A stretch of 64,000 nt of DNA from Propionimicrobium lymphophilum DSM 4903 (GTDB lineage: Bacteria > Actinomycetota > Actinomycetes > Propionibacteriales > Propionibacteriaceae): positions 87,271 through 151,270 of the forward strand of contig NZ_AUIB01000005.1 of NCBI RefSeq assembly GCF_000423485.1, written 5' to 3'. The translations under genes were made by a program, and so were the position numbers. This document shows positions 26,111 to 33,897 of this stretch, in pieces. The notes below the pieces were generated by a model that was given only the letters and a program-made list of their open reading frames with translations, had not been told where the DNA came from and searched no databases. Each line of letters begins with the position of its first letter. Positions within the stretch are counted from its first letter, which is position 1.

Positions 26111-26116
26111 AGCTTA
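26111..26116 (-). promoter_or_regulatory. -10 box TAAGCT of the MetE-like gene (leaderless)
   Basis: TAAGCT on the minus strand, 6 bases before the ATG at 26104. Confidence 0.5.
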
Positions 26117-26159
26117 GCTAGCCCCACTGACAAAAAATTCAGCTTCCAAACTGGCGGGA

Positions 26160-27971
26160 CTATCGCCTGCGCGTGCCGAACAGCGAGCGAGTGATCTCGC
26201 GGCCTAGCGTCCTGCCGGCAGAACGCAACACGTTCGTGACGACGGATTCGGCCTGCCTTGCGCGACGTTCCTTCTCCGCCTGTTCGCGCTTTTGAGCACG
26301 CTCTGCCTCTTTGCGAAGCCTCGCCTCTTCGGCAGCCTGCTCCTTCGCCGCCTTCTCAGCCTCCTTGGCTTCCTGGGCAGCACGCTCCGCCGCTTCGGCC
26401 TGCGCCTTCGCCTGTTCTGCCCGTTCCGCGAGCACCTCCGTCGCCGAACGCGGGTCTACCGGATCTTTGAAGCGGGCGTACAGCTGGGAAGAATTGATGA
26501 GTTGGTCGATTTTCGCCGAGTCAGCGGCACCCATCACCGATGCGGGCGCCCAGATACTGAAGGGCGCTACCGGAGTGGGACGGTCCTTCTTACCCAACAC
26601 GGTGATGACCGCCTCGCCAGTGCCTAGGTTCGTCAGTATCTCAGCCAAGTCGAGGTCGGTGGCAGGGAACGTCTTGACGGCCTCCTTCAGGTTCCGTTGA
26701 TCCTGCGGTGTTACTGCGCGAAGCGCGTGCTGGATGCGGCCGCCCAATTGAGCGAGCACCTCGGATGGAATGTCGTTCGGCGTCTGGGTGACGAAGATTA
26801 CGCTCACGCCCTTCGAGCGGATCAGCCGGACGGTGTGCACGACCTGGCGCACGAACTCCTTCGTGGCGTCGGTGAAGAGCAGGTGGGCCTCGTCGAAGAC
26901 GAACGCCAGTTTCGGCTGCTCCAGATCGCCTACCTCCGGCAGATCTTGGAAGAGCTCGGCCAACAGCCACATGATCAGCGCGGAAATGAGCGCGGGACGG
27001 CTGGACATGTCGCCCACCTCAAGCAGGGAGATGACGCCCTTGCCGTCCGGTGCCGTGCGCAGGAACTGCGCGGTCTCGAAGCTCGGCTCGCCGAAGAACT
27101 TGTCGGCGCCCTGCGATTCGAGTGCGGTCAACGCCCGCTGGATTACCCCAGCTGTCGCCGGGCCGACGCCGCCCAGCGTCGCCAATTCGGACTTGCCCTC
27201 AGGTGAGGTCAAAAAGGCAACCACGGAACGCAGATCGCCTAGGTCGACCAATTCGAGCCCGTTCTTATCCGCCCATGAGAAGATCAGCTGCAGAGCCTGC
27301 TCCTGCGTCGAGTTGAGCCCCAATGCGCGGGCCAAAAGCAGCGGCCCGAAACTCGAAATCCTGGTTCGCACGAATGCGCCAGGGACGGGGGCGTCGGCGC
27401 CCGCCGGAGTGAGCAACTCGACCGGAAACTGCCCTGGCTGCCAATTCTGGCCGTTCGCGCTCGTGCGCTTGAGTAGCTTTTCTGACGACGGCCCCGACTC
27501 GGCCAGGCCAGTCAGATCGCCCTTGACGTCCACCAGCACGGTCGGCGTGCCAACCGCGGAAAGCCCCTCTGCCAGCAGCTGCAGCGTGCGGGTCTTACCG
27601 CTGCCGGTTGCGCCGGCAACCAGCATGTGACGATTCAGCGTGGCCAGCGGGATCTTCGCGTTTACACCAGGCACCTGTTTGCCGTCTTCCAAGAGAGTTC
27701 CGAATGGTATCGAAGCACCATCGAATTCGTATGCCGAGGCAATCTGCGAGGCGAACTCTCTGACGTCCTCGGCGGGTTTTGCCGGGTTCTGCGCTTCTGC
27801 TGGCGCCTCTTGTTTTGACGCCTCGACGTCAGACGAGCCTTTTTCGGCGTTCTTTGCCTGAGCTTCCAGCGCGGCTAGCCTTGCCGCAGCTGCCTCCGCC
27901 TTAGCCTTCGCCGCTGCCGCCTCCGCGCGGGCGGCGGCCAACTGGGCCTCTAAATCCTGGTTCGCACTCAC
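26160..27971 (-). CDS. HerA/DUF853-family P-loop ATPase
   Basis: This 603-residue HerA-FtsK-type ATPase belongs to the DUF853 (YjgR-like) group. An alanine-rich coiled coil occupies residues 1-60. The ATPase core has Walker A VAGATGSGKTRT, Walker B LAFVFDEAHLLF, and the family stretch GVSVIFVTQTPNDIPSEVLAQLGGRIQHALR. A second long charged coiled coil precedes the basic tail (LGREITRSLFGTRRR). The role is unknown; the family has been suggested to move DNA or protein. The GTG at 27971 is preferred because TAAACT lies 7 bases before it and the upstream in-frame codons lack a credible start. Confidence 0.85.
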   Translation of the reverse strand: MSANQDLEAQLAAARAEAAAAKAKAEAAAARLAALEAQAKNAEKGSSDVEASKQEAPAEAQNPAKPAEDVREFASQIASAYEFDGASIPFGTLLEDGKQVPGVNAKIPLATLNRHMLVAGATGSGKTRTLQLLAEGLSAVGTPTVLVDVKGDLTGLAESGPSSEKLLKRTSANGQNWQPGQFPVELLTPAGADAPVPGAFVRTRISSFGPLLLARALGLNSTQEQALQLIFSWADKNGLELVDLGDLRSVVAFLTSPEGKSELATLGGVGPATAGVIQRALTALESQGADKFFGEPSFETAQFLRTAPDGKGVISLLEVGDMSSRPALISALIMWLLAELFQDLPEVGDLEQPKLAFVFDEAHLLFTDATKEFVRQVVHTVRLIRSKGVSVIFVTQTPNDIPSEVLAQLGGRIQHALRAVTPQDQRNLKEAVKTFPATDLDLAEILTNLGTGEAVITVLGKKDRPTPVAPFSIWAPASVMGAADSAKIDQLINSSQLYARFKDPVDPRSATEVLAERAEQAKAQAEAAERAAQEAKEAEKAAKEQAAEEARLRKEAERAQKREQAEKERRARQAESVVTNVLRSAGRTLGREITRSLFGTRRR

Positions 27972-27978
27972 AACCAAA

Positions 27979-27984
27979 AGTTTA
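27979..27984 (-). promoter_or_regulatory. -10 box TAAACT of the HerA-like gene (leaderless)
   Basis: TAAACT on the minus strand, then 7 bases, then the GTG at 27971. This decides the start codon. Confidence 0.45.
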
Positions 27985-28035
27985 GAGCAGCCCACTGGCA
28001 AAATATGCCACGCGCAGCTTTCTAGATATCCACTT

Positions 28036-28060
28036 ACAGCGGTTTATTGAGAGCCGCTGT
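28036..28060 (-). terminator. Possible terminator of higBA
   Basis: Perfect 7-bp arms (28036-28042 and 28054-28060) with an 11-base loop lie 17 bases after the higA stop. There is no T-run, so this is a weak call. Confidence 0.4.
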
Positions 28061-28077
28061 TCCAAATTTTTCTGCAC

Positions 28078-28374
28078 TCAGGCGATCTTCAACGGTTCGA
28101 TTTTATCCAGTTGTTCCCCGATCGCCTCGAGCTCAATTTCGATATCGAAGCGAGACTGCAGATTTACCCAAAATTGCGCGCTCGTCCCAAAGAATCGACC
28201 CAACCTAAGCGCCGTGTCTGCGGTGATTCGGCGTTTACCGTGAACAATTTCATTTATTCGACGCGTCGGCACGCCGATAGAAACTGCCAACTTATTCTGC
28301 GACAGACGCATCGGCTCAAGGAATTCTTCATTCAGGATTTTCCCCGGATGAATCGGCGGTATTTTTTCTGACAT
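28078..28374 (-). CDS. higA: HigA antitoxin (XRE family)
   Basis: This 98-residue antitoxin and autorepressor has an XRE helix-turn-helix (LSQNKLAVSIGVPTRRINEIVHGKRRITADTALRL) after the family start IHPGKILNEEFL. It should neutralise HigB and bind the palindrome in front of higB. It is the second gene of the pair, 10 bases after the toxin, which is the usual higBA order. The local sequence is more AT-rich than the neighbouring housekeeping genes, consistent with horizontal acquisition. Confidence 0.93.
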   Translation of the reverse strand: MSEKIPPIHPGKILNEEFLEPMRLSQNKLAVSIGVPTRRINEIVHGKRRITADTALRLGRFFGTSAQFWVNLQSRFDIEIELEAIGEQLDKIEPLKIA

Positions 28375-28384
28375 CTAGCACCTC

Positions 28385-28666
28385 CTAGTGATAGTCGACT
28401 AGCTGGACTTCTGCCGGCCCGCCAGAGGTCCATACGAAACAAATTCGCCACTGATTATTTATCCTGATGCTGTGTTGCCCTGACCTGTCACCTTTCAGCA
28501 TTTCTAGCCTGTTTCCGGGTGGCACTCGAAGATCGTCAAGAGAAACAGCGGCATCCAGAATTAATAATTTCATCAACGCTTTCTTGTGCAGCCTAGGATC
28601 AATGCGTTTCACGCGCTGCCTTTGGAAAAGCCGTTCGGCATCTCTATCTGCAAAGGAAACGATCAC
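28385..28666 (-). CDS. higB: HigB toxin (RelE/ParE fold mRNA interferase)
   Basis: This 93-residue toxin, expected to cleave mRNA on the ribosome, begins VIVSFADRDAERLFQRQRV and ends RICFVWTSGGPAEVQLVDYH, the standard HigB pattern. RLHKKALMKLLILDAA and RINNQWRICF contain the usual basic active-site residues. The GTG at 28666 is chosen over a GTG at 28684 because TATACT lies 6 bases before it and family members begin at this point. The operator palindrome overlaps that -10 box, so HigA binding should block the promoter. Confidence 0.92.
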   Translation of the reverse strand: MIVSFADRDAERLFQRQRVKRIDPRLHKKALMKLLILDAAVSLDDLRVPPGNRLEMLKGDRSGQHSIRINNQWRICFVWTSGGPAEVQLVDYH

Positions 28667-28672
28667 ATAGCA

Positions 28673-28694
28673 AGTATAACGCACAACGTTATAC
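28673..28694 (-). promoter_or_regulatory. higBA promoter and palindromic operator
   Basis: A perfect inverted repeat, GTATAACG / CGTTATAC, occupies 28674-28681 and 28687-28694 with a 5-base spacer. The near-consensus -10 TATACT (28673-28678, minus strand) shares five bases with one arm and sits 6 bases before the higB GTG. This is the expected layout for HigA autoregulation. Confidence 0.75.
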
Positions 28695-28718
28695 GGGATT
28701 TTCAGAGATGACTTAGAG

Positions 28719-28789
28719 AGCGGGCGACCAGAATCGAACTGGCCTCTACAGCTTGGGAAGCTGTCGTTCTACCGATGAACTACGCCCGC
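28719..28789 (-). tRNA. tRNA-Gly (anticodon CCC)
   Basis: On the minus strand the acceptor GCGGGCG pairs with CGCCCGC. The D-arm is GTTC/GAAC. The anticodon stem ACAGC/GCTGT with loop TTCCCAA gives anticodon CCC (codon GGG). The T-arm GCCAG/CTGGT has loop TTCGATT. The discriminator is T and CCA is not encoded. Confidence 0.95.
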
Positions 28790-28849
28790 GGGATCAAGTT
28801 TGATCGACGATCGTCAAGAATAGCAGATGAGGCGGTCAAGCTTAAGTCT

Positions 28850-29500
28850 TCAGATCAGGATATTCTTGATGCGTCCGTAAGCCACATTTTCAGGCAGCTC
28901 AATCGGCTCGGCTGCGGGATCGTTGAAATCGTCCCAGGCGTCGAAATACTTGCCCGCAGCAGGCAGCCACAATAGCCCCGCGGCTATCGCGGTGAGCGCG
29001 GTCGCCACCATTGCGAGCAGGAAAAATAATATGCACAGCACCGTGATGCCAACGGCTACGATGCCCGCCCAGCGGCACCACCTATTGCCTCGCCAAGCGT
29101 TGTAACCCGCGACGGCTGGCGCCGCGGAAACCAGGCAGCCAACAGCAGCCAGGATGCAAACCGCAACTATCGAGCCAGCAGAACCCGGCCGCGGGTCTAG
29201 CCAGGCGATGAGGTTTGCGCTGTGCGCGAAGGTGTACATGTGGATGGCCCGCCACCAATAGAACCAGTAGCAGCCGAACGCGAAAATGCTTGCCACCACG
29301 AACAGCGCAGTGGATGCCCAGACGACCGCAGGGTGCTTCGGCTCGCCGGTCTTCTCATCGATACTTTCGTCTTTCGGCGCTTCTTCCAGAAGCGTGGAGA
29401 AGGCGACCGGAGCCTCGGCAGTGTCGGCGGGCGGGTCAAGAACGTAATCGTCAAAACCGCGTTCGGGGTCGCCCAACTGCGCGCGGGGTTCGATTCTCAC
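28850..29500 (-). CDS. Hypothetical four-helix membrane protein
   Basis: This 216-residue protein has an acidic cytoplasmic N-terminus (about residues 1-57) and then four hydrophobic segments near 58-82, 107-132, 142-155 and 155-180. It ends with a soluble acidic tail (FDAWDDFNDPAAEPIELPENVAYG). I do not recognise the family. Aromatic residues cluster in YWFYWWRAIHMYTF after the first helix. The GTG at 29500 is 6 bases after TAGAGT, with no Shine-Dalgarno. Confidence 0.7.
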   Translation of the reverse strand: MRIEPRAQLGDPERGFDDYVLDPPADTAEAPVAFSTLLEEAPKDESIDEKTGEPKHPAVVWASTALFVVASIFAFGCYWFYWWRAIHMYTFAHSANLIAWLDPRPGSAGSIVAVCILAAVGCLVSAAPAVAGYNAWRGNRWCRWAGIVAVGITVLCILFFLLAMVATALTAIAAGLLWLPAAGKYFDAWDDFNDPAAEPIELPENVAYGRIKNILI

Positions 29501-29506
29501 GCCTCA

Positions 29507-29512
29507 ACTCTA
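29507..29512 (-). promoter_or_regulatory. -10 box TAGAGT of the membrane protein gene (leaderless)
   Basis: TAGAGT on the minus strand, 6 bases before the GTG at 29500. It lies back to back with the promoter of the HAD gene. Confidence 0.45.
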
Positions 29513-29562
29513 CCCGCACAGGAAGTTAACCGAACGACGTCGGATGCGCGTGGCTGCTAACA

Positions 29563-29568
29563 TAGACT
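29563..29568 (+). promoter_or_regulatory. -10 box TAGACT of the HAD phosphatase gene (leaderless)
   Basis: TAGACT, then 6 bases, then the GTG at 29575. No Shine-Dalgarno is present. Confidence 0.5.
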
Positions 29569-29574
29569 TATCGC

Positions 29575-30219
29575 GTGAGCACTCGATGGAAAAACGTCAT
29601 ATTCGATCTCGATGGCACCCTGGCTAACACCGTGCCGCTGATTCTTGCCAGCTACGAGCACGCCCTGAAGACAGTCCTGAACCAAGAGTTGGACGTCGAC
29701 CTGGCGAAAACTTGGATCGGGCGCACACTGATGGACGCCTTCATGGAACACGCCCCAGACCAGGCAGAAGACTTGGAGCGCGAGTATCTGAAGTTCAACG
29801 CGGAGCACCTGCCGGACATGGTGACCGAGTTCGAGGGCATCCCGCAACTGCTAGCCGACCTGGCCGAAGCCGGCGCAAACCTCGGCGTGGTCACCGCGAA
29901 ACGACGCAGTGTGGCGCACGACACGTTCGCCCCCGCCAACCTGCCTGACGACCTGGCCATTGCGGCTGCGATGGAGGACACGCCCGTCCACAAGCCGAAT
30001 CCCGAGCCCATTCTGCTGGGCATGAAGACCATCGGCGCTGATCCGGCTTCCAGCGTCTACGTCGGCGACGCCATCTACGATCTGCAGGCAGCCGCCGCGG
30101 CAGGCATCGACGGTGTTGGCGTCACTTGGGGCGCAGGCGTGCCGGAACAGGTCCACGCCCAGCCGAACGCCGGCATCGCAGACACCGTCGACGAGCTGCG
30201 CAGCATCCTCTTCAACTAG
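29575..30219 (+). CDS. HAD-family phosphatase (phosphoglycolate phosphatase/PpaX type)
   Basis: This 214-residue HAD hydrolase has motif I FDLDGTLANT with nucleophile Asp11 and acid/base Asp13, motif II VVTAKR, the Lys in HKPNPEPI (motif III), and motif IV YVGDAIYDLQAA. The helical cap between residues 18 and 85 is of the subclass I type found in phosphoglycolate phosphatase and pyrophosphatase PpaX. The substrate is not predictable. The GTG start follows a -10-like box at a leaderless distance. Confidence 0.85.
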   Translation: MSTRWKNVIFDLDGTLANTVPLILASYEHALKTVLNQELDVDLAKTWIGRTLMDAFMEHAPDQAEDLEREYLKFNAEHLPDMVTEFEGIPQLLADLAEAGANLGVVTAKRRSVAHDTFAPANLPDDLAIAAAMEDTPVHKPNPEPILLGMKTIGADPASSVYVGDAIYDLQAAAAAGIDGVGVTWGAGVPEQVHAQPNAGIADTVDELRSILFN

Positions 30220-30224
30220 GTTAT

Positions 30225-30923
30225 TTAGCCTTCCGAAGCGGGCTCGACTTCCAGAACTTTCAGCCGTTTACCGTCGACGGTGAACCGCACGTTCCATCCG
30301 GCATAGGTCAGCCCATAAACGCGCTCGGCTTCGTGCTGATATGCGGGCCTGGGGTCTTGCGCGAGCACCCCATGCAGCTGCTCCAACACAGAAGCCGGGA
30401 CATCGCAGGCCAGTTCCTCGGGGAAAATCACCTCGAGCTGATAGTCGGTGTTGCGGGTGGTGAAACCTAGCTCGGCATCCGGATGAGAATCCGCGCCCAC
30501 GTACGGTTTGACGTCGAAGACCGGGGTGCCATCGGCAAGATCTGCACCCCCGACCACCAAGTCAGTTCCGTCCACCTCGAGCAGCCGAACGCACGACAGC
30601 CCGAGCCCGTTGGGACGAAACGGTGAGCGCGTCGCAAAGACGCCCATATGTTCGTTGCCGCCTAGTCTCGGCGGGCGAACAAGCGGCGACCAGGTGCTGC
30701 GAATGTTCTTGGAAAACTGCCAGACGATCCAGAGGTGGCTGAAGTCCTCAATGCCTCGCAGGGCATCGGCAACCGCGAATTCGCCATGAAATTCGACGCG
30801 CCCAATAATCTCGGGCACCAGACCAGCCTGCCTGGGAATGCCGAATTTTTGCTCGAACCCGCCACGATAGAAAGCGACCGGGCGAATAACCGCTTCTCCC
30901 GCTGCCGAATCTTTTTGACTCAT
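30225..30923 (-). CDS. trmO: tRNA methyltransferase TrmO (YaeB/TsaA type)
   Basis: This 232-residue SAM-dependent enzyme N6-methylates t6A at position 37 of tRNAs. The hallmarks are FGIPRQAGLVPE, FATRSPFRPNGLGLSCVRL and GTPVFDVKPYV. The first 150 residues form the beta-barrel UPF0066 domain, and the C-terminal part continues with the small extension seen in proteobacterial TrmO. AGGGGG precedes the ATG. It converges on the HAD gene with a five-base gap and is divergent from the YwiC-like gene. Confidence 0.9.
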   Translation of the reverse strand: MSQKDSAAGEAVIRPVAFYRGGFEQKFGIPRQAGLVPEIIGRVEFHGEFAVADALRGIEDFSHLWIVWQFSKNIRSTWSPLVRPPRLGGNEHMGVFATRSPFRPNGLGLSCVRLLEVDGTDLVVGGADLADGTPVFDVKPYVGADSHPDAELGFTTRNTDYQLEVIFPEELACDVPASVLEQLHGVLAQDPRPAYQHEAERVYGLTYAGWNVRFTVDGKRLKVLEVEPASEG

Positions 30924-30968
30924 CTAGCCCCCTAAGAACAGTTTGACTACCAGGGTAGAACAGAAACC

Positions 30969-31739
30969 ATGGCTAAACGGACATCTGGGTGGTTAATCAG
31001 CCAGCACGGCGCCTACGCGATGCTGGCGGTGCCATTCATCGCAGGGTTGCGCTACACGCTTCAACCTGGGTGGTGGCTGACCGCGGTCGCGGCTGGCTGG
31101 GTGTGCGCATACATGGCTTTCAACGCCATAACGCTTTCTCTGAAGGCGCCCAAAAACCGTAAGGCAAGTTTTCGTCCGCCGCTAATTACTTATTCCGTGC
31201 TAGCTGCGGTATTTGGCGTCGTCTCGATCCTGTTCGGTGGTCTAGGACTGCTCGGCTGGGCCGGGCTGCTGCTGTTTCCAGGGACGATCGCGCTGTGGTG
31301 CGCGGCAACCGGGCAGGAACGCAGCGTGTTGAGCGGCATGATGACGACGCTCGTGGCCTCCGCAATCGGGCTCGTCGTGGCATATCCGTCGCTAACCAGC
31401 TGGCTGCACTTCGGTTCGGCAAGGCTGGACGCCATTTTGACGATCTGCTTCGGCTATTTCTTCGGCACGGTTCTGCACGTCAAGGCGCTGGTGCGACAGC
31501 ACGGGAAATCCGGCGCGCGATTCAGGAACTTGTGCTGGCACGTGCTTGTGCTTGGTTTCGCGATCACGTCGGCTTTCGGCACGTTGAACTGGTGGTGGGC
31601 GGTGTTGGCCCTCGGCTGGCTGGTGCGCTCGTGCGTGATGTCTTGGTTTGACTCGCGCGGCAGGATCTCGGTCTCCACGGTTGGGCTGGTGGAGGTCGTC
31701 TTCAGCCTGTTGCTGCTGTTAGCGGTAATTTTTGCCTAA
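30969..31739 (+). CDS. YwiC-like membrane protein
   Basis: This 256-residue integral membrane protein has about seven or eight helices. The opening GWLISQHGAYAMLAVPFIAGL is the signature of the YwiC-like family, whose role is unknown (a link to nitrate respiration exists only through gene neighbourhood in Bacillus). A conserved-looking KAPKNRKASFRPPL loop follows the second helix. No partner genes are nearby. A hairpin with T6 follows. Confidence 0.82.
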   Translation: MAKRTSGWLISQHGAYAMLAVPFIAGLRYTLQPGWWLTAVAAGWVCAYMAFNAITLSLKAPKNRKASFRPPLITYSVLAAVFGVVSILFGGLGLLGWAGLLLFPGTIALWCAATGQERSVLSGMMTTLVASAIGLVVAYPSLTSWLHFGSARLDAILTICFGYFFGTVLHVKALVRQHGKSGARFRNLCWHVLVLGFAITSAFGTLNWWWAVLALGWLVRSCVMSWFDSRGRISVSTVGLVEVVFSLLLLLAVIFA

Positions 31740-31755
31740 CTTTCGACGCTTCGCC

Positions 31756-31774
31756 ACGCGCCTGGGCGTTTTTT
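31756..31774 (+). terminator. Terminator of the YwiC-like gene
   Basis: ACGC (31756-31759) pairs with GCGT (31766-31769) around a short GC loop, followed directly by a run of six T (31769-31774). The stem is short but the T-run is good. Confidence 0.5.
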
Positions 31775-31835
31775 GTCAGCGCCTGCCATTAAGCTCGAAG
31801 TCAGTTGTTGATGACTAACTTTTTAGGTGGGCAAT

Positions 31836-32588
31836 ATGTCTAGGAATGTTTCACAGCCCTCGGCGCGCACGGCTAAGCGGCTGAGCGTCGGGCTGCTTTG
31901 CTCGTTGATCTGTCTTGCCGGTTGCGCCGCTCCCCCAGGCCAAACACGGATGTCGCAGAGCGAGCCCAAGGTGACAACGCCTGGCATAATCACGGGCCCA
32001 GCAACTGGCGATGGCAGCTCGGAGCACAGGCCGTCGCAGACCGGTTCGGTCGACGGCCGAGAGTTGGCACGCAAAATCGACGAGGCGATGGCCAGCCTGT
32101 CCACCTACAAGCAGGTCATCGAGAAGCAGTTGGAGAATCAGAGCGGCGAGTATGCTTCCAAGACTGATGTGATCATCGATCAGAGCGACCCCAAGAACGT
32201 GAAGATCAAGTCGGTTTCTCGGGACGCCGGCCTCGAGTCTGAATCGATCATGATCGGCGACACGGGGTATCTCAAGGATTCCTCCGGCGCCTGGCACAAG
32301 CAGGACGTGCCTCCGGCCCCCGAAGTTAAGGAGCCCGGGGCCAAGTTCGGTTCCTTGCTGCTTCAGGCAACGTCCGTTGAGCCGGCGGGTTCGGAGACCA
32401 TCAACGGCATCGGCACCAAGAAGTACGCTCTTAAGATGGCGGATGGCACCGCGGAGATTTATGTGGATTCGCAGAACAGACTGGTCCGTAGTGTCGTCAC
32501 CATTTCCGCGGACGGCGGCATGTCGGATAACCGGATGACGTACGGCGATTTTAATGCTCCAGTAACCATCGAGGCACCCAAGGTTTAA
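31836..32588 (+). CDS. LppX/LprAFG-like lipoprotein
   Basis: This 250-residue secreted lipoprotein has signal peptide LSVGLLCSLICLAGC with a lipobox ending in LAGC, then a disordered Pro/Thr/Ser linker, and from about residue 70 a domain resembling the mycobacterial LppX/LprG fold, which carries lipids between membrane and cell surface (ELARKIDEAMASLSTYKQVIEK; VDSQNRLVRSVVTIS). The ATG at 31836 is chosen over a GTG at 31827, because AGGTGG lies at the right distance for the inner start. The ligand is unknown. Confidence 0.75.
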   Translation: MSRNVSQPSARTAKRLSVGLLCSLICLAGCAAPPGQTRMSQSEPKVTTPGIITGPATGDGSSEHRPSQTGSVDGRELARKIDEAMASLSTYKQVIEKQLENQSGEYASKTDVIIDQSDPKNVKIKSVSRDAGLESESIMIGDTGYLKDSSGAWHKQDVPPAPEVKEPGAKFGSLLLQATSVEPAGSETINGIGTKKYALKMADGTAEIYVDSQNRLVRSVVTISADGGMSDNRMTYGDFNAPVTIEAPKV

Positions 32589-32620
32589 CGCCGCTGGACG
32601 CACGAGACACACAGGTCAGG

Positions 32621-32626
32621 TAACCT
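32621..32626 (+). promoter_or_regulatory. -10 box TAACCT of the DUF1015 gene (leaderless)
   Basis: TAACCT, then 6 bases, then the ATG at 32633. Confidence 0.5.
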
Positions 32627-32632
32627 CGAAAT

Positions 32633-33820
32633 ATGCCACTTTTCGAACCGTTTCGCGCTATCCGCTATTCGGCGGCAGCAAACATTGAGCGCAACGTAGC
32701 AGAGCCCTATGACGTGCTCTCTGAAGACGACGCCAACCTGCTGCGCGACCGCGACGACCACAACATCGTGTGGATCGATCTGCCCGAAGGCGGTAAAGAT
32801 CGCTACGAGATGGCAGGGTTCCGCCTCGACGAGTGGCTGCGCGAGGGCATTCTTGAGAACGACGAGCGCGACTGCTTCACGATTTACCGCATGTCTTTCA
32901 CCGATTCCGACAACGTCCATCGGGAAGTTACTGGCGTCGTGGGCGCCCTGAAGATAATGGACAAGAAGTCCGACGAGATCCTGCTTCACGAGCGCATCAC
33001 CAAGAAGGACGAAGAGGATCGTCTCGAGCTGATGAAGGCAACCGCGGCGAACACTTCGTCGGTTTGGGGCCTGACCAGGGCAGCAGGCCTGACGAAGGTG
33101 CTAGGCAAGCCAGGCATTCGTCTGGCATCGGTCGTCGTCGACGGGGTTCGCCACACCATCGAGAAGGTGGAGGACCCGCGTCGGATCAGGGCAATCAGCC
33201 GCTTGATCTCCAATGCTCAGGTGGTGTTGGCCGACGGCCACCACCGCTACACCGTTTCGCGCACTTACCGCGACTTGGTTCGCAAGGAACTCGGCAAACA
33301 CACTGACGCCGAGTTCACGCTGGCGTTCATTTCTGAGTTCAGCGAAGATCAACTGAATATCAAGGCCCATAACCGGGTCTACGACGGCATTTCGCTGAAG
33401 GATCTAAAACGCGACCTTTCGGGCTCTTTCACTTTTGAGGAATTCACCGAGCAGCTGGACGAAACGACCGTCAAGAAGATCGCCGCAACTAAGCGCTTCG
33501 TCTTGGTGGATTCTAGGGGCAACGCGCTGTGGCTCGTCCCACGTCCGGGAGCTTTCATGGGTGTTCGAGATCTGCCCGGGGCTCGTCTTGAACACGCCCT
33601 GGCGGGCAGTTTCGCCAAAGTTAGCTACGTGCACGGCATCGACCAGACCATCAAGGCGGCCGAGGACGCGACAGCAGCCATTTTGGTGTCCCCGGTCTCA
33701 TTCAGCGAGATCGCAGAGGCTGCCAACAAGGGCAAACTGATGCCCCCCAAGTCCACTTATTTCACGCCCAAGCCCCTTACGGGATTTGTTATTCGACCCA
33801 CCGCTAAGCTTCCGCAGTGA
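32633..33820 (+). CDS. DUF1015 family protein
   Basis: This 395-residue cytoplasmic protein of the DUF1015 family has hallmark motifs AEPYDVLSEDDA, HERITKKDEEDRLELMKA and VLADGHHRYTVSRTYRD, plus the C-terminal LMPPKSTYFTPKPLTGFVIR. The function is unproven; homologues often sit near serine biosynthesis genes, which are not seen here. The start is leaderless by promoter position. Confidence 0.9.
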   Translation: MPLFEPFRAIRYSAAANIERNVAEPYDVLSEDDANLLRDRDDHNIVWIDLPEGGKDRYEMAGFRLDEWLREGILENDERDCFTIYRMSFTDSDNVHREVTGVVGALKIMDKKSDEILLHERITKKDEEDRLELMKATAANTSSVWGLTRAAGLTKVLGKPGIRLASVVVDGVRHTIEKVEDPRRIRAISRLISNAQVVLADGHHRYTVSRTYRDLVRKELGKHTDAEFTLAFISEFSEDQLNIKAHNRVYDGISLKDLKRDLSGSFTFEEFTEQLDETTVKKIAATKRFVLVDSRGNALWLVPRPGAFMGVRDLPGARLEHALAGSFAKVSYVHGIDQTIKAAEDATAAILVSPVSFSEIAEAANKGKLMPPKSTYFTPKPLTGFVIRPTAKLPQ

Positions 33821-33897
33821 GATTAAGAGCATTGGGGCAGCAGCACACCTAGTTAGCGCTAGTGTTTAGTTGAAAGTTATTTATAGGGAGGAAACCC

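Noticed and set aside
26105..26159. B12 or SAM riboswitch before the MetE-like gene
   Set aside because: Only 55 bases separate it from the neighbouring gene, and a -10 box sits 6 bases before the start, leaving no room for a leader.
28783..28850. GACGATCGTC palindrome upstream of tRNA-Gly as an operator
   Set aside because: Ten-base GC palindromes are common by chance in this composition, and no regulator or convincing promoter geometry supports it.
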